A stretch of DNA of 64,000 nucleotides. Source: Roseobacter sp. (GTDB lineage Bacteria; Pseudomonadota; Alphaproteobacteria; Rhodobacterales; Rhodobacteraceae). The DNA lies in NCBI GenBank assembly GCA_002731875.1, contig PCCY01000004.1, forward strand, positions 7,291 to 71,290, given 5' to 3'. Positions 9,672-18,988 of the stretch are shown here, one piece after another. The notes under the pieces were generated by a model that had not been told where the DNA came from, made no database searches, and saw only the letters and a program-made list of their open reading frames with translations. The position numbers and the translations under genes were made by a program. The stretch's first letter is position 1, and each line of letters opens with the position of its first letter.

Positions 9672-10889
9672 ATGAACCTGAAGCGACTGACGTGTAGTAT
9701 AGCCGTTCTGGGGATGGCCTTATTGGCATCGACCCCGGTTGCGGCGCAGGGTCTTTATACGCCTGTTGCGAAGGTCAATCAGATGGTGGTGACCGAATTC
9801 GAAGTGCAGCAGCGCCAGAAATTCCTGCAAGCGCTGAACGCCCCGGGGGCCACGCGTGAGGGGGCCATAGAGTCGCTTATTGATGAACGGCTTCGCAACG
9901 AGGCTGTCACGAAATCCGGCATCGAGCTGTCCGCCGAGACGATCGATCAAAGCCTGTCCGAATTTGCCGGCCGTGCAAACTTGAGCACCGACGAATTTGT
10001 GAAACGCCTTGAGCAGGCCGGCATTTCAAGAGAGACCTTCCGGGATTTCGTGGTGAACTCGATCGGATGGCGCGAGCTTATCCGAGGTCTTTATGGATCA
10101 CGCACCCAGATTACCGACGCTGAAATCAGCCGCGCACTGGGATCGACACGCGGCAGTGGCGTTCGTGTGCTGATGTCCGAGATTATCATCCCGGCCCCGC
10201 CACAGGACGCAGCCCGCATCAACGCGCTTGCCGAGCGGATTTCTCAGTCAAAAACAGCGGCTGAGTTTTCCAACTATGCAACCAAATATTCCGCAACGGC
10301 GTCCCGAGGGAATGGTGGCCGCCTTGATTGGCAAAATCTGTCGGACCTGCCGCCCAGCCTGCAACCACTGGTCATGGGGCTCGCCCCCGGACAGGTAACG
10401 GACCCCTTGCCGATCCCCAATGCCGTGGCGCTGTTTCAGATGCGAGATATCCAGGAGACAAACGCGCCCGCACCGACCTATTCGGCCATCGAATACGCCG
10501 CCTACTATATCCCCGGAGGACGTAGCCAAGCCGGCCTCGCCGAGGCTGAGCGGGTTCGCGCACGCGTAGACACCTGCGACGATCTTTACGGTGTGGCCAA
10601 GGGGAAACCTGTAAGCGTCCTTGATCGTGAAACCAAAAAACCCGGTGAAATTCCGCAAGATATCGCCCTTGAACTGTCCAAGCTGGATCAAGGAGAAGTG
10701 TCCACCGCCCTGACAAGAGCAAATGGTCAGTCGCTGGTATTTTTGATGCTGTGCGGTCGTACCGCCTCTGCCAACGAATCCGCTTCCAGGGACGATGTCA
10801 TAAATGTGCTGCGTCAGGAACGCCTGTCGGGATATGCCGATCAACTTCTCGAACAGCTTCGGGCCAACGCGCGTATCGTCAGAAAATGA
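9672..10889 (+). CDS. surA: Periplasmic chaperone/peptidyl-prolyl isomerase SurA
   Basis: A 405-residue SurA-like protein that escorts outer membrane proteins such as LptD. It has a signal peptide ending near STPVAAQG, then a SurA N-terminal chaperone domain (VNQMVVTEFEVQQRQKFL). A single parvulin domain (about residues 170-270) contains GGRLDWQNLSDLPP. E. coli SurA has two parvulin domains, so this is the shorter alphaproteobacterial form. The ATG at 9672 was chosen over 9654, which lies inside lptD. The order lptD-surA-pdxA-rsmA matches enterobacteria. Confidence 0.88.
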   Translation: MNLKRLTCSIAVLGMALLASTPVAAQGLYTPVAKVNQMVVTEFEVQQRQKFLQALNAPGATREGAIESLIDERLRNEAVTKSGIELSAETIDQSLSEFAGRANLSTDEFVKRLEQAGISRETFRDFVVNSIGWRELIRGLYGSRTQITDAEISRALGSTRGSGVRVLMSEIIIPAPPQDAARINALAERISQSKTAAEFSNYATKYSATASRGNGGRLDWQNLSDLPPSLQPLVMGLAPGQVTDPLPIPNAVALFQMRDIQETNAPAPTYSAIEYAAYYIPGGRSQAGLAEAERVRARVDTCDDLYGVAKGKPVSVLDRETKKPGEIPQDIALELSKLDQGEVSTALTRANGQSLVFLMLCGRTASANESASRDDVINVLRQERLSGYADQLLEQLRANARIVRK

Positions 10890-11854
10890 TCCCGGATCGA
10901 CCCGTCGTTATATCGTGCGGGGAGCCTTCAGGTATCGGCCCCGAGGTCGCGGCGCGCGCGTGGGCCATGCTGGCGGGCGAGATTCCGATGGTGTGGTTGG
11001 GTGACCCGCGTCACCTGCCACACGACATTCCCCATCAGGTGATCGATACCCCTGCCCAGGCACTTGGGGTCAATTCAGAAGCCTTGCCTGTCCTTGCGCA
11101 TACGTTCGCCAAAGATGTGCGCCCCGGCATCCCCGAGCCCGCCAATGCACAAAATGTGATCGACGTGATTGCCCGGGGTGTTGATCTGGTGCGCAGCGGC
11201 GAAGCTTGCGCCCTGACAACGGCGCCGATCCACAAAAAGGCGCTCAAGGATGGGGCCGATTTCGCCTATCCGGGACACACTGAATATCTTGCAGCCCTTG
11301 CGGGGGTCGCTGACGTGGTAATGATGCTTGCCAGTGATCAATTGCGGGTGGTGCCGGCGACGATACACATTGCATTGGATCAAGTGCCGCTCCTGCTTAC
11401 TCCGTCCCGTCTGCGCCGGGTGATAGAAATTACCGCCGCCGGCCTGCAAACCCAGTTTGGCATTTCACAGCCTCGCATAGCTGTTGCCGGGTTGAATCCT
11501 CACGCCGGCGAAGGCGGCACGATGGGCCGCGAAGAACAAACCTGGATGGTGGGGCTTGTGCGTGAAATGCAGGCAGAAGGCTATGCGCTTCGCGGTCCCT
11601 TGCCGGCGGATACGATGTTTCATGCCGCTGCGCGTACCAGTTATGATGTTGCTGTCGCAATGTATCACGACCAAGCGTTGATCCCGATCAAGACGCTGGA
11701 TTTCGACCGTGGGGTCAACGTGACCCTCGGCCTGCCGTTTGTGCGCACCTCTCCAGATCATGGCACTGCGTTTGACATCGCCGGTAAAGGGATCGCCAAC
11801 CCGACAAGTATGATAGAAGCGATCCGTCTTGCCTATAAGATGGCACAGAAATGA
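10886..11854 (+). CDS. pdxA: 4-hydroxythreonine-4-phosphate dehydrogenase
   Basis: A 322-residue enzyme of pyridoxal 5'-phosphate synthesis that oxidises and decarboxylates 4-phosphohydroxy-L-threonine. It begins with the conserved SCGEPSGIGPE. The three metal-binding histidines are visible in YPGHTEYL (about 130), NPHAGEGG (about 205) and YHDQALIP (about 260). The ATG overlaps the surA TGA (ATGA), which fixes the start and shows coupling. Length is typical of the family. Confidence 0.94.
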   Translation: MIPDRPVVISCGEPSGIGPEVAARAWAMLAGEIPMVWLGDPRHLPHDIPHQVIDTPAQALGVNSEALPVLAHTFAKDVRPGIPEPANAQNVIDVIARGVDLVRSGEACALTTAPIHKKALKDGADFAYPGHTEYLAALAGVADVVMMLASDQLRVVPATIHIALDQVPLLLTPSRLRRVIEITAAGLQTQFGISQPRIAVAGLNPHAGEGGTMGREEQTWMVGLVREMQAEGYALRGPLPADTMFHAAARTSYDVAVAMYHDQALIPIKTLDFDRGVNVTLGLPFVRTSPDHGTAFDIAGKGIANPTSMIEAIRLAYKMAQK

Positions 11855-11936
11855 TGCAGACGTTTCACACAACAACTGATTGGCACAAGGCCATCCGTGG
11901 ATCGGGCCCTGACAACCATATAGGACCGGCCCGCTG

Positions 11937-12779
11937 ATGAGCTCCACCGATACCCTTCCACCACTGCGTGACGTGATCAACACCCATGACCTTAAGGCGC
12001 GCAAATCGCTGGGTCAGAATTTCTTGCTTGATCTGAACCTCACGGCCAAGATCGCACGACAAGCTGGCGACGTGTCAGAGTGTGATGTGCTCGAGATCGG
12101 GCCCGGTCCCGGCGGGCTGACCCGGGGGTTGCTGGCGGAAGGTGCACGACACGTTCTTGCGATCGAAAAGGACAAGCGTTGCTTGCCCGCGTTGACGGAG
12201 ATCGCGGATGCCTATCCGGGGCGTCTTACGGTCATTGAAGGCGACGCGCTTCAGGTTGACCCGCTGGCGCATCTGACCCCGCCTATCCGCATCGCGGCCA
12301 ACCTGCCCTACAACGTGGGTACCGAGCTTTTGGTCCGTTGGCTTACACCTCGTGAATGGCCGCCGTTCTGGCAAAGCCTGACCCTGATGTTTCAACGCGA
12401 AGTCGCTGAGCGTATTGTCGCGAAGCCGGGGTCAAAGGCTTTTGGGCGTCTTGCGCTGTTGGCCCAGTGGCGGGCCGATGCGCGGATTGTGCTACAGCTC
12501 CCTCCCGAGGCATTCACCCCGCCCCCCAAAGTTTCGTCTGCGGTTGTCCACCTTACAGCCTTGGCTGAACCACGTTATCCGGCCGACCCCGAGGTTTTGA
12601 ACCGCGTTGTCGCCGCCGCGTTTAACCAACGCCGCAAAATGCTGCGATCCGCATTGAAAGGCGTTGCTCCCGATATCGAAGATCGGCTTCTGGCTGCCGG
12701 GCTAAAACCCACCGACCGTGCCGAACAGGTTCCGCTCGAAGGGTTCTGCGCCCTGGCACGCGAAGTCGCCAAGGTCTGA
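11937..12779 (+). CDS. rsmA: 16S rRNA dimethyladenosine transferase
   Basis: A 280-residue KsgA/RsmA methyltransferase that dimethylates two adjacent adenines near the 3' end of 16S rRNA during small-subunit assembly. Visible motifs are [10 protein letters not shown] at the N-terminus, the S-adenosylmethionine motif LEIGPGPGG (52-60) and the catalytic NLPYN (122-126). It follows pdxA after 82 bases with no recognisable gene between. The same neighbours occur in E. coli, so cotranscription with pdxA is plausible. Confidence 0.94.
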   Translation: MSSTDTLPPLRDVINTHDLKARKSLGQNFLLDLNLTAKIARQAGDVSECDVLEIGPGPGGLTRGLLAEGARHVLAIEKDKRCLPALTEIADAYPGRLTVIEGDALQVDPLAHLTPPIRIAANLPYNVGTELLVRWLTPREWPPFWQSLTLMFQREVAERIVAKPGSKAFGRLALLAQWRADARIVLQLPPEAFTPPPKVSSAVVHLTALAEPRYPADPEVLNRVVAAAFNQRRKMLRSALKGVAPDIEDRLLAAGLKPTDRAEQVPLEGFCALAREVAKV

Positions 12780-13401
12780 CCACGGTCGATAACTTTCGCC
12801 AGCAACGCTCCTTGTCTGGCTCTGTCGACCACACCCTCTTTGACATTCTCCAACACCAACGTAGCTTCAAAGCCCGACCCTCAAGCGCCGTTGATCACAC
12901 CCAACACGCTGGTGTTAGTCGATATGTGTCCGAACAGTGTGACGCCGCGGAAGTATACACCAATTGAACGGCGCTTAAGACAGGCTACTCTGGATATGCC
13001 GGTGAAACGCTTGGTATCGCAGCACATTCCTGCGAGTACCGAATTAAATGGCACTGTCCGATTTCTGTTGCGTTACAGAACATCCCCGTAGGTCAAACAA
13101 GGGTAAAGAGTGCCGGAGCTTTCGCGGAATATCTGGTTCGCATCAAAGTTGAATAGTGCGATGTGTCGTGGCACAAAATGGATGATCGGCCCGTGCCCCG
13201 AGCATTACTATTTCTTGTGGCGCAGAGCTTGGACAGCCCCTTTGATGCCTCATACCCCAGGTGTCATTTGGCCGCGGGTTCCAGACCGACACCCGGTTGC
13301 GTCCACCATACTGGGCCCATGATCACACTCAAAACAACCGAGGGCTCGATGAAATTGGAATGGCCCCACATAACGCACGGCCATTCAATCACTCCGGTAG
13401 T
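12780..13401. other. Gene-free stretch of about 620 bases
   Basis: No recognisable gene lies between rsmA and the DUF4167 gene. Short open frames on both strands (for example plus 12840-13091, plus 13163-13423 and minus 12575-12859) translate into sequence without family motifs, signal peptides or membrane spans. None has a convincing ribosome binding site. The stretch may hold decayed gene fragments. It contains one clear operator-like inverted repeat at 13063-13080. Confidence 0.5.
13063..13080. promoter_or_regulatory. Perfect inverted repeat, possible operator
   Basis: TTCTGT (13063-13068) and ACAGAA (13075-13080) flank a 6-base spacer, giving an 18-base dyad of the size bound by TetR-type dimers. 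It sits in the gene-free stretch with no regulator beside it, so it may be a relic or may act on an unseen transcript. Confidence 0.3.
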
Positions 13402-14181
13402 TTATTCCGCCGCTTCGGGCTGACCGTCGTTCTTGTTGTCGGTGTCTGCGCTGCGGTTTTCACGCTTTTGCGCGTTCTGGTCGTCACCGTTTTCCGAATT
13501 GGTGTTGTCCGGTTTAGGCTGGGGTTTACGCCGCGGTGCGCGGCGCGTCTTGGGCTTGCTTTCCGGTGTTTCAACCAGATTGGTTTCTTCCGATTGCTCG
13601 GCGGTGCCATTGGCATCCCCATTGGCGTCGGGCGTATCTTCAGCGGGCTTGTTGTTATTGTTGTTGCGGCTCCGCCGCCGCTTAGGTTGATCCGAAGCGG
13701 GTTCAGGTGAGTCCGACCGCGCAGGATTGTCCTGCTGTTGGCGTTGCTGTTCAGGCTGGCTTGATTGGGGTGTCTGCTCAGCTTGCTCAGTCTGATCGCT
13801 GGAATCACCTTGATCGTTGTTTTGTCCGGCCTGCGCTGCCTCGCGCTCCTGACGCTCGACGCGCTCGCGGTCACGTTCAGCTTGGCGCTCGCGGTTTTCA
13901 CGCTCTTGCTGGTCGCGGCGCTGGTCAATCTCGCGTTGGGCTTCCGACAGCATGCGCAAGTAGTGTTCGGCATGTTGCTGGAAATTCTCGGCGGCTACGC
14001 GATCATTGCTAAGCTGTGCGTCGCGGGCCAGTTGATTATACTTTTCAATGACCTGCTGAGGTGTGCCGCGCACTTTGCCCTCGGGGCCAGAGCTGTCGAA
14101 AACGCGGTTTACGACATTGCCGCCTTGCGGTTGACGGTTGCGAGGATTCTTGGACCGGGACCGTGATCTGGAAGATTTCAT
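13402..14181 (-). CDS. DUF4167 domain protein, low-complexity tail
   Basis: A 259-residue hydrophilic protein. The first 75 residues form the DUF4167 domain: a basic start (SRSRSRSKN), then VFDSSGPEGKVRGTP and QQVIEKYNQLARDA, ending in a predicted helix with HAEHYLRML. The rest is low complexity: Glu/Arg/Gln-rich repeats, a Gln/Asp/Pro section, and a basic asparagine-rich patch. The domain is widespread in alphaproteobacteria. The basic N-terminus and disordered tail suggest nucleic-acid or ribosome binding, but the function is unknown. It lies downstream of prfA-prmC on the same strand after 217 bases. Confidence 0.85.
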   Translation of the reverse strand: MKSSRSRSRSKNPRNRQPQGGNVVNRVFDSSGPEGKVRGTPQQVIEKYNQLARDAQLSNDRVAAENFQQHAEHYLRMLSEAQREIDQRRDQQERENRERQAERDRERVERQEREAAQAGQNNDQGDSSDQTEQAEQTPQSSQPEQQRQQQDNPARSDSPEPASDQPKRRRSRNNNNNKPAEDTPDANGDANGTAEQSEETNLVETPESKPKTRRAPRRKPQPKPDNTNSENGDDQNAQKRENRSADTDNKNDGQPEAAE

Positions 14182-14227
14182 GTAATCAGTTCAGCCTTGT
14201 TATGCTGTGCTTCGATAAAAAGCTGCC

Positions 14228-14243
14228 GGATGCGTATGCATCC
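14228..14243 (-). terminator. Weak hairpin downstream of prmC
   Basis: GGATGC (14228-14233) and GCATCC (14238-14243) enclose the loop GTAT. On the minus strand the stem is followed by a CTTTTTA stretch a few bases later. This could end the prfA-prmC transcript before the DUF4167 gene, but the distance to the T-run makes it a weak candidate. Confidence 0.3.
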
Positions 14244-14398
14244 ATCAAAAGCTAGCCTTATGCTCTGTTGGGCTTACCGCCGCGCGGGACCGCCAACTTG
14301 GCATCCACCGCTGCAACATCTTTGAATAAGCACGGCTGTCGACCTTGGGCAAGCATAAATTACCGCAAATCGCGGGAAAACACGATTTTTTAGTGACT

Positions 14399-15241
14399 CT
14401 AGGCTGGTGTGTCGGCCCAAAGGACACGGTCACGCCCGTCTAGATCAGGGAGGATACGCACCCTGCCCCAACCGCCATCCCTGAATATCGCGGCGACCTC
14501 GGGGCCTTGCTGCCAGCCGATTTCCGCCAATACCCGGCCCGTGGCGGTCAGATATCCCTGTGCTTGCGACGCGATAATCCGGTACGCGCTCAGCCCATCA
14601 TGACCGTCGGTCAATGCCATTTCGGGCTCGTGCAGGCGCAATTCCGGCGCCACGGAAAGCATTTCGCTTTTTGCCAGATAGGGCGGGTTCGCAACGATCA
14701 GATCGAACCGACCTTCAGCGGCGCCGAACCAGTCTGATTGCCGTATGTCGGCCCGCCCGGCGACCCCGTGCAACACGGCGTTGGCGCTGGCTTGCAGGCA
14801 TGCGGCCTCTGACAGATCAAGCCCCATGCCTTGGGCGTTGGTCTGTTCCGCCAGCAAGGTCACCAGTATACAGCCCGATCCGGTGCCCAGGTCGAGCACA
14901 CGGTTGAACGGTTCCGACAGGGACAGTTCTATCAGGCTTTCTGTTTCAGGCCGAGGATCAAGCACATCGCGGCTCACCTTGAAATCGCGTCCGTAAAAAG
15001 CACGTTGCCCGACCAGGTGTGAAACCGGGACCCGTACCGCCCGCAACGCGACAAGGTTCTCGAACCGTTCCGCGATGTCGGGCGCTATTTCCTCCGGGGC
15101 GATCAACGTTATGCGCGCGGCATCGACCGATGCGGCGTGCGCTAACAGGACTCGAGCATCCCGCGCCGGGTCAGGCACACCTGCGGCGCGCAGCCGGGCG
15201 GTCGCCGCCGCCATGGCCTGAGCGGCTGTGGGAGCGGTCAT
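14399..15241 (-). CDS. prmC: Release factor glutamine methyltransferase
   Basis: A 280-residue methyltransferase that N5-methylates the glutamine of the GGQ motif in class I release factors. It has an N-terminal helical substrate domain, the S-adenosylmethionine motif [10 protein letters not shown] and the substrate-binding motif NPPY (about residues 184-187, in [13 protein letters not shown]). Its ATG overlaps the prfA stop (ATGA), so the enzyme is translated with one of its own substrates. Length is typical. Confidence 0.94.
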   Translation of the reverse strand: MTAPTAAQAMAAATARLRAAGVPDPARDARVLLAHAASVDAARITLIAPEEIAPDIAERFENLVALRAVRVPVSHLVGQRAFYGRDFKVSRDVLDPRPETESLIELSLSEPFNRVLDLGTGSGCILVTLLAEQTNAQGMGLDLSEAACLQASANAVLHGVAGRADIRQSDWFGAAEGRFDLIVANPPYLAKSEMLSVAPELRLHEPEMALTDGHDGLSAYRIIASQAQGYLTATGRVLAEIGWQQGPEVAAIFRDGGWGRVRILPDLDGRDRVLWADTPA

Positions 15242-16293
15242 TGGCCCATTTCCGCCATGACCCGCGCCGTCGCGTCGGCTGTAAGGGCGTCGATAATCTC
15301 GTCCAGATCGCCTTGCATGACCGAATCCAACCGATAAAGGGTCAGGTTGATCCGGTGGTCTGTCATCCGGCCCTGCGGGAAGTTGTAGGTCCGGATACGT
15401 TCGGACCGGTCGCCAGACCCGACCTGAGCCGCACGATCGGCCGAACGCTCGCGGTCGACCCGGTTGCGCTCCATGTCATACAGCCGCGACTTCAGCACCT
15501 GCATGGCAATTTCACGGTTGCGGTGCTGCGATTTCTCAGAAGATGTAACGACAAGGCCGGTCGGAATATGCGTGATGCGAACGGCTGAATCAGTGGTGTT
15601 GACGTGTTGGCCCCCCGCCCCGGAACTGCGCATGGTATCGATGCGCAGATCATTGGCGTTCACGTGTATGTCCACATCCTCCGCTTCGGGCAGCACGGCA
15701 ACAGTGGCGGCCGACGTATGCACCCTGCCACCGCTTTCAGTGGTGGGAACGCGCTGTACCCTGTGCACCCCGGATTCGTATTTGAGCCGCGCGAATACGT
15801 TCTGCCCCTTGATATGCGCCACAACCTCCTTGATGCCGCCAAGTTCGGTCAACTGCTCTTCGATCAGGTCAAATTTCCACCCCTGCGCCTCGGCATAGCG
15901 TTGATACATCCGCAAAAGATCCGCCGCAAACAACGCCGCCTCATCGCCGCCGGTTCCGGGACGGATTTCTAGGATGGCGGGCTTTGCATCGGCGGCGTCT
16001 TTGGGCAACAGCGCCAGCTGCAAGGCAGTCTCGGCCTTGGGCAGGGCCGCCTTGAGGCGCGGAATTTCCTCTTCGGCCAATTCAGCCATTTCGGGGTCTT
16101 TCAGCATGGCCTGCGCGTCTTCCATATCGCCCAGCAACCGACGATAGGTTTCGATCTGGTCGACCACGGGCCGCAAATCCGCGTATTCCTTGGCTAGCTT
16201 GGCAAAATCCGCACCGTCAGACCCAGCCGACATCGACGCCTCCAGAAACTGGAAACGTTGGATAATCTGGGCAAGGCGGTCCATGGGGATCAT
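15238..16293 (-). CDS. prfA: Peptide chain release factor 1
   Basis: A 351-residue class I release factor for UAA and UAG. The stop-codon reading motif PxT appears as PTT in [11 protein letters not shown], which with the RF1-type context distinguishes it from RF2. The catalytic GGQ is at about 228-230 (SGAGGQHVN). An alternative start three codons later (MDRLAQ) is possible, since neither has a strong ribosome binding site. It is transcribed divergently from a small secreted-protein gene 61 bases away and overlaps prmC. Confidence 0.95.
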   Translation of the reverse strand: MIPMDRLAQIIQRFQFLEASMSAGSDGADFAKLAKEYADLRPVVDQIETYRRLLGDMEDAQAMLKDPEMAELAEEEIPRLKAALPKAETALQLALLPKDAADAKPAILEIRPGTGGDEAALFAADLLRMYQRYAEAQGWKFDLIEEQLTELGGIKEVVAHIKGQNVFARLKYESGVHRVQRVPTTESGGRVHTSAATVAVLPEAEDVDIHVNANDLRIDTMRSSGAGGQHVNTTDSAVRITHIPTGLVVTSSEKSQHRNREIAMQVLKSRLYDMERNRVDRERSADRAAQVGSGDRSERIRTYNFPQGRMTDHRINLTLYRLDSVMQGDLDEIIDALTADATARVMAEMGQ

Positions 16294-16354
16294 AGGTTGG
16301 ATGTCGCTGATGACGGCGCTTTGGTCAAGAGCCGCTCTGTGCTATCGTCGTCTT

Positions 16355-16654
16355 ATGAAACCGATATTGCTGCTTTTCGTGCTGTTGCCGGTCAGCGTTC
16401 CGGCCAACCCGACCTATCCGGACGGTCGACCGGTGGATTGCTACTGCACGGATCGCAGTGGCGGCAGGATAGAGCTAGGCGATACCATTTGCCTCAAGGT
16501 GAACGGCCGCAGCTTTCTGGCGCGATGCCAAATGTCACTGAACGTCCCGATGTGGCGAGAGATACAATCAGGCTGTCAGACCCTGTCGTCAAAGCTCAAG
16601 CCCCAGCCGCCGCAAGATATGGTTCATCCGCTTGCGGTTCACGCCCATATCTGA
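16355..16654 (+). CDS. Small secreted cysteine-containing protein, unknown
   Basis: A 99-residue protein with a signal peptide (MKPILLLFVLLPVSVPA) and a short mature part. The mature part contains several cysteines (DCYCTD, TICLK, ARCQMS, SGCQT), suggesting disulfides in the periplasm. No family was recognised by name. It starts 61 bases from divergent prfA. Its 3' end overlaps the convergent DUF1499 gene by 66 bases; the segment before the overlap looks like a complete small domain. Confidence 0.6.
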   Translation: MKPILLLFVLLPVSVPANPTYPDGRPVDCYCTDRSGGRIELGDTICLKVNGRSFLARCQMSLNVPMWREIQSGCQTLSSKLKPQPPQDMVHPLAVHAHI

Positions 16655-17023
16655 TTTCCCGAACCGCAGGCGGCTGAAAATCACGGCACGCGACTGCTCC
16701 ATTCCCGGCAAGGGTGCGACCGATACCGTCGTGTAATCCGGAAAACCCCATAGCTTGGAGCGCGACTCATAGATATTCTGCCCTGATATGGTTGCAATCC
16801 TGCGGGTCCGCGGCACCTTCAGCATTTCCTGATCAAACAGCTTCAAAACGCTGTCCCTGCTCCCGTCAACATCCCTTACCGCCATAAAACCATTATCGTA
16901 TCGATAATCGCCGACAGTTTTCTCGTTCGGAGCAATGACCCAGCGGTCCGCTTGCGTCGGCGCAAAGCGCACATAGACCTGCACCGCGCCAATCAGTGCC
17001 AGCACTCCGATCAAGATCCACAT
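16589..17023 (-). CDS. DUF1499 domain protein
   Basis: A 144-residue protein with one N-terminal membrane span (MWILIGVLALIGAVQVYV) and a DUF1499-type region. The conserved segments include RRIATISGQNIYESRS and SVAPLPGMEQSRAVIFSRLRFG. Function is unknown. The ATG at 17023 has an AAGGA ribosome binding site 9 bases upstream. Longer frames reach back into the ureohydrolase gene that ends at 17079. It is the last gene of the amidohydrolase-ureohydrolase run and overlaps the convergent small secreted-protein gene. Confidence 0.75.
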   Translation of the reverse strand: MWILIGVLALIGAVQVYVRFAPTQADRWVIAPNEKTVGDYRYDNGFMAVRDVDGSRDSVLKLFDQEMLKVPRTRRIATISGQNIYESRSKLWGFPDYTTVSVAPLPGMEQSRAVIFSRLRFGKSDMGVNRKRMNHILRRLGLEL

Positions 17024-17078
17024 CGCTGGATGTCCTTTCATTTTGCCCTTGAAACTCCCCGCGGAGCGTCCGGCGGTT

Positions 17079-18026
17079 TCAACGGTATGCAACCCCAGGT
17101 AAGACCGATAAGATTTCAAACAGGATATTTGCACCGGTCAACGCTGTGTTTCCCGAGGTGTCATAGGGCGGCGATACCTCGACAAGATCTGCGCCTACGA
17201 TATTCAGCCCCTTGAAGGCACGCAGTAACTCCATAGCCTGAGGCGTGGTGAGACCGCCGATTTCTGGCGTGCCGGTACCCGGCGCATAGGCCGGGTCCAG
17301 GCTGTCGATATCGTAGGTCAAATAGACAGGTGCGTCGCCGATATCTGTTCGGATTCCCGCGCCAAGCGCGGCAAGGCTGCGGTGCCACAGTTCGTGGGCC
17401 GGAAACTGCTGAAACCCCCACGCGGCGGCTTCGGTGAAATCATCCGCACCGTATCCCGTACCTCTCAAACCAATCTGATATGTTTTATAAGGATTTATCA
17501 GCTCTTCTTCATAGGCACGTCGAAAAACCGTACCGTGGGTCTCACGCTCTCCGAACATCTCATCATTTACATCGGCATGCGCGTCGATGTGGATAAGCGC
17601 CAGCGGTCCGTGTTGCCTTGCCATCGCTCGCAGGATCGGCAGCGTGATCGAATGGTCACCCCCGATCGCCAACGGGGTAACGTCGTGCTTCAGTATCGCG
17701 TCGTAACTGTCTTTGATTATTGACAAACTCTTACTTAACGAAAAGGTATTGATTGCCAGATCGCCAATGTCGGCCACCTGAAGTGAATCGAATGGGGCGG
17801 CCCCGGTTGCCAGGTTGTAGGGTCTCAGCATCGCGCTTTCAGACCGCACCTGCTTGGGGCCAAAGCGTGTTCCCGACCGACACGATGTGCCGATGTCCAA
17901 CGGTATGCCCAATATGGCGACATCCAGTCCACTCAGATCACCGGCATGAGGAAGCCGCATGAATGTATTCGGGCCTGAAAACCGGGCCAAGTCGTTGCCG
18001 CTGATAGGTTGATTGCTTGGGTTCAT
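17079..18026 (-). CDS. Ureohydrolase (agmatinase/guanidino-acid hydrolase type), copy 2
   Basis: A 315-residue arginase-superfamily enzyme that releases urea from a guanidino compound using two metal ions. Metal-binding motifs are IGGDHSIT, HIDAHADV and TYDIDSLDPAYAPG. The ATG at 18026 overlaps the stop of the preceding ureohydrolase (ATGA). It differs from copy 1 at the substrate-facing loops (GERETHGT versus MDRIDHGT). The two probably handle different guanidino substrates, for example agmatine and guanidinobutyrate or guanidinopropionate. The substrate cannot be assigned from sequence by eye. Confidence 0.85.
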   Translation of the reverse strand: MNPSNQPISGNDLARFSGPNTFMRLPHAGDLSGLDVAILGIPLDIGTSCRSGTRFGPKQVRSESAMLRPYNLATGAAPFDSLQVADIGDLAINTFSLSKSLSIIKDSYDAILKHDVTPLAIGGDHSITLPILRAMARQHGPLALIHIDAHADVNDEMFGERETHGTVFRRAYEEELINPYKTYQIGLRGTGYGADDFTEAAAWGFQQFPAHELWHRSLAALGAGIRTDIGDAPVYLTYDIDSLDPAYAPGTGTPEIGGLTTPQAMELLRAFKGLNIVGADLVEVSPPYDTSGNTALTGANILFEILSVLPGVAYR

Positions 18027-18988
18027 GTGTTGCGCATCCTCCAGCCCAACAGGCAAAGAATCTCGGTCGCCACATGCGCCCCGGCAATCGCTGTGGCACC
18101 TGTTGTATCAAACGGTGGTGACACTTCGACCACATCCCCGCCGACTATGTTGATCCCGGCCAGGTCCCGCAACATGATCGCGCATTGTGCCGACGTCAAA
18201 CCACCCCAGACTGGCGTTCCGGTACCCGGAGCATAGGCCGGGTCAAGGGCGTCGATATCGAATGTAAGATAGCAAGGCCGGTCGCCAAGTATTTGTTTTA
18301 TCTTGCTGACAGCAGCTTGGGGACCTTTTTCATGGACTTCGCGGGCGTCGATGACGGTAACGCCCATACTATCTGGATTGGTGGTTCTGATCCCGACCTG
18401 CACCGACGTCGCCGGGTCGATCAACCCCAGCTTCACCGCCTTGTAGAACATGGTTCCATGGTCGATCCTGTCCATGTCGTCATCTGCCCAGGTATCGGAA
18501 TGCGCGTCGAAATGCAAAAGGCTGACGGGACCGTATTTGCGTGCATAGGCCTTGAGGATCGGAAAACTGATATAGTGATCGCCGCCCAAAACCACGCTGG
18601 CGGCCCCTGCGTCCAGGATACCCGCGATATGTGCGGTCAGCGCGTCGGGAAATTGGCTGGTGTGGCCATAGTCGAACGCCAGATCGCCATAGTCGGCGAT
18701 GGCAAATTCGCTCAGCACGTCAAAGTCCCAGCCATAGGGCGGATCATAGGGTTGCAACGTTGATGCCTCGCGGATCGCGCGTGGCCCGAGCCGCGTGCCC
18801 GGACGGTTTGTCACGGCTTGGTCAAACGGGACCCCGGTCACGGCGATATCCACGCCTGCAAGGTTCTTGGTATAACGTCGGCGCAGAAATGACGGCGCAC
18901 CGCCAAATGCGTTTTCAAAGCTCGGACCTTTAAGATCTTCCCGGGTAAAGGCTTGATCTACTTGTTTTTTCGCGTCCTCGAGTGCCAT
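18023..18988 (-). CDS. speB: Agmatinase-like ureohydrolase, copy 1
   Basis: A 321-residue ureohydrolase with GVPFDQAVTNRPGTRLGP near residue 52, resembling the substrate-entry segment of bacterial SpeB. Metal-site motifs are LGGDHYISF, HFDAHSDTW and TFDIDALDPAYAPG. The DRIDHGTMF loop corresponds to the agmatinase DHGTMF segment. Agmatinase converts agmatine to putrescine and urea; this assignment is more likely here than for copy 2. The start codon overlaps the amidohydrolase stop by one base (TGATG), which implies a shared transcript. Confidence 0.82.
   Translation of the reverse strand: MALEDAKKQVDQAFTREDLKGPSFENAFGGAPSFLRRRYTKNLAGVDIAVTGVPFDQAVTNRPGTRLGPRAIREASTLQPYDPPYGWDFDVLSEFAIADYGDLAFDYGHTSQFPDALTAHIAGILDAGAASVVLGGDHYISFPILKAYARKYGPVSLLHFDAHSDTWADDDMDRIDHGTMFYKAVKLGLIDPATSVQVGIRTTNPDSMGVTVIDAREVHEKGPQAAVSKIKQILGDRPCYLTFDIDALDPAYAPGTGTPVWGGLTSAQCAIMLRDLAGINIVGGDVVEVSPPFDTTGATAIAGAHVATEILCLLGWRMRNT

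Noticed and set aside
12840-13423. Short plus-strand frames in the gene-free stretch
   Set aside because: They lack ribosome binding sites, motifs and coding-like composition.
13402-13973. Alternative frame (194 residues) inside the DUF4167 gene
   Set aside because: Low-complexity sequence in the real gene opens other frames; only the main frame carries the DUF4167 domain.
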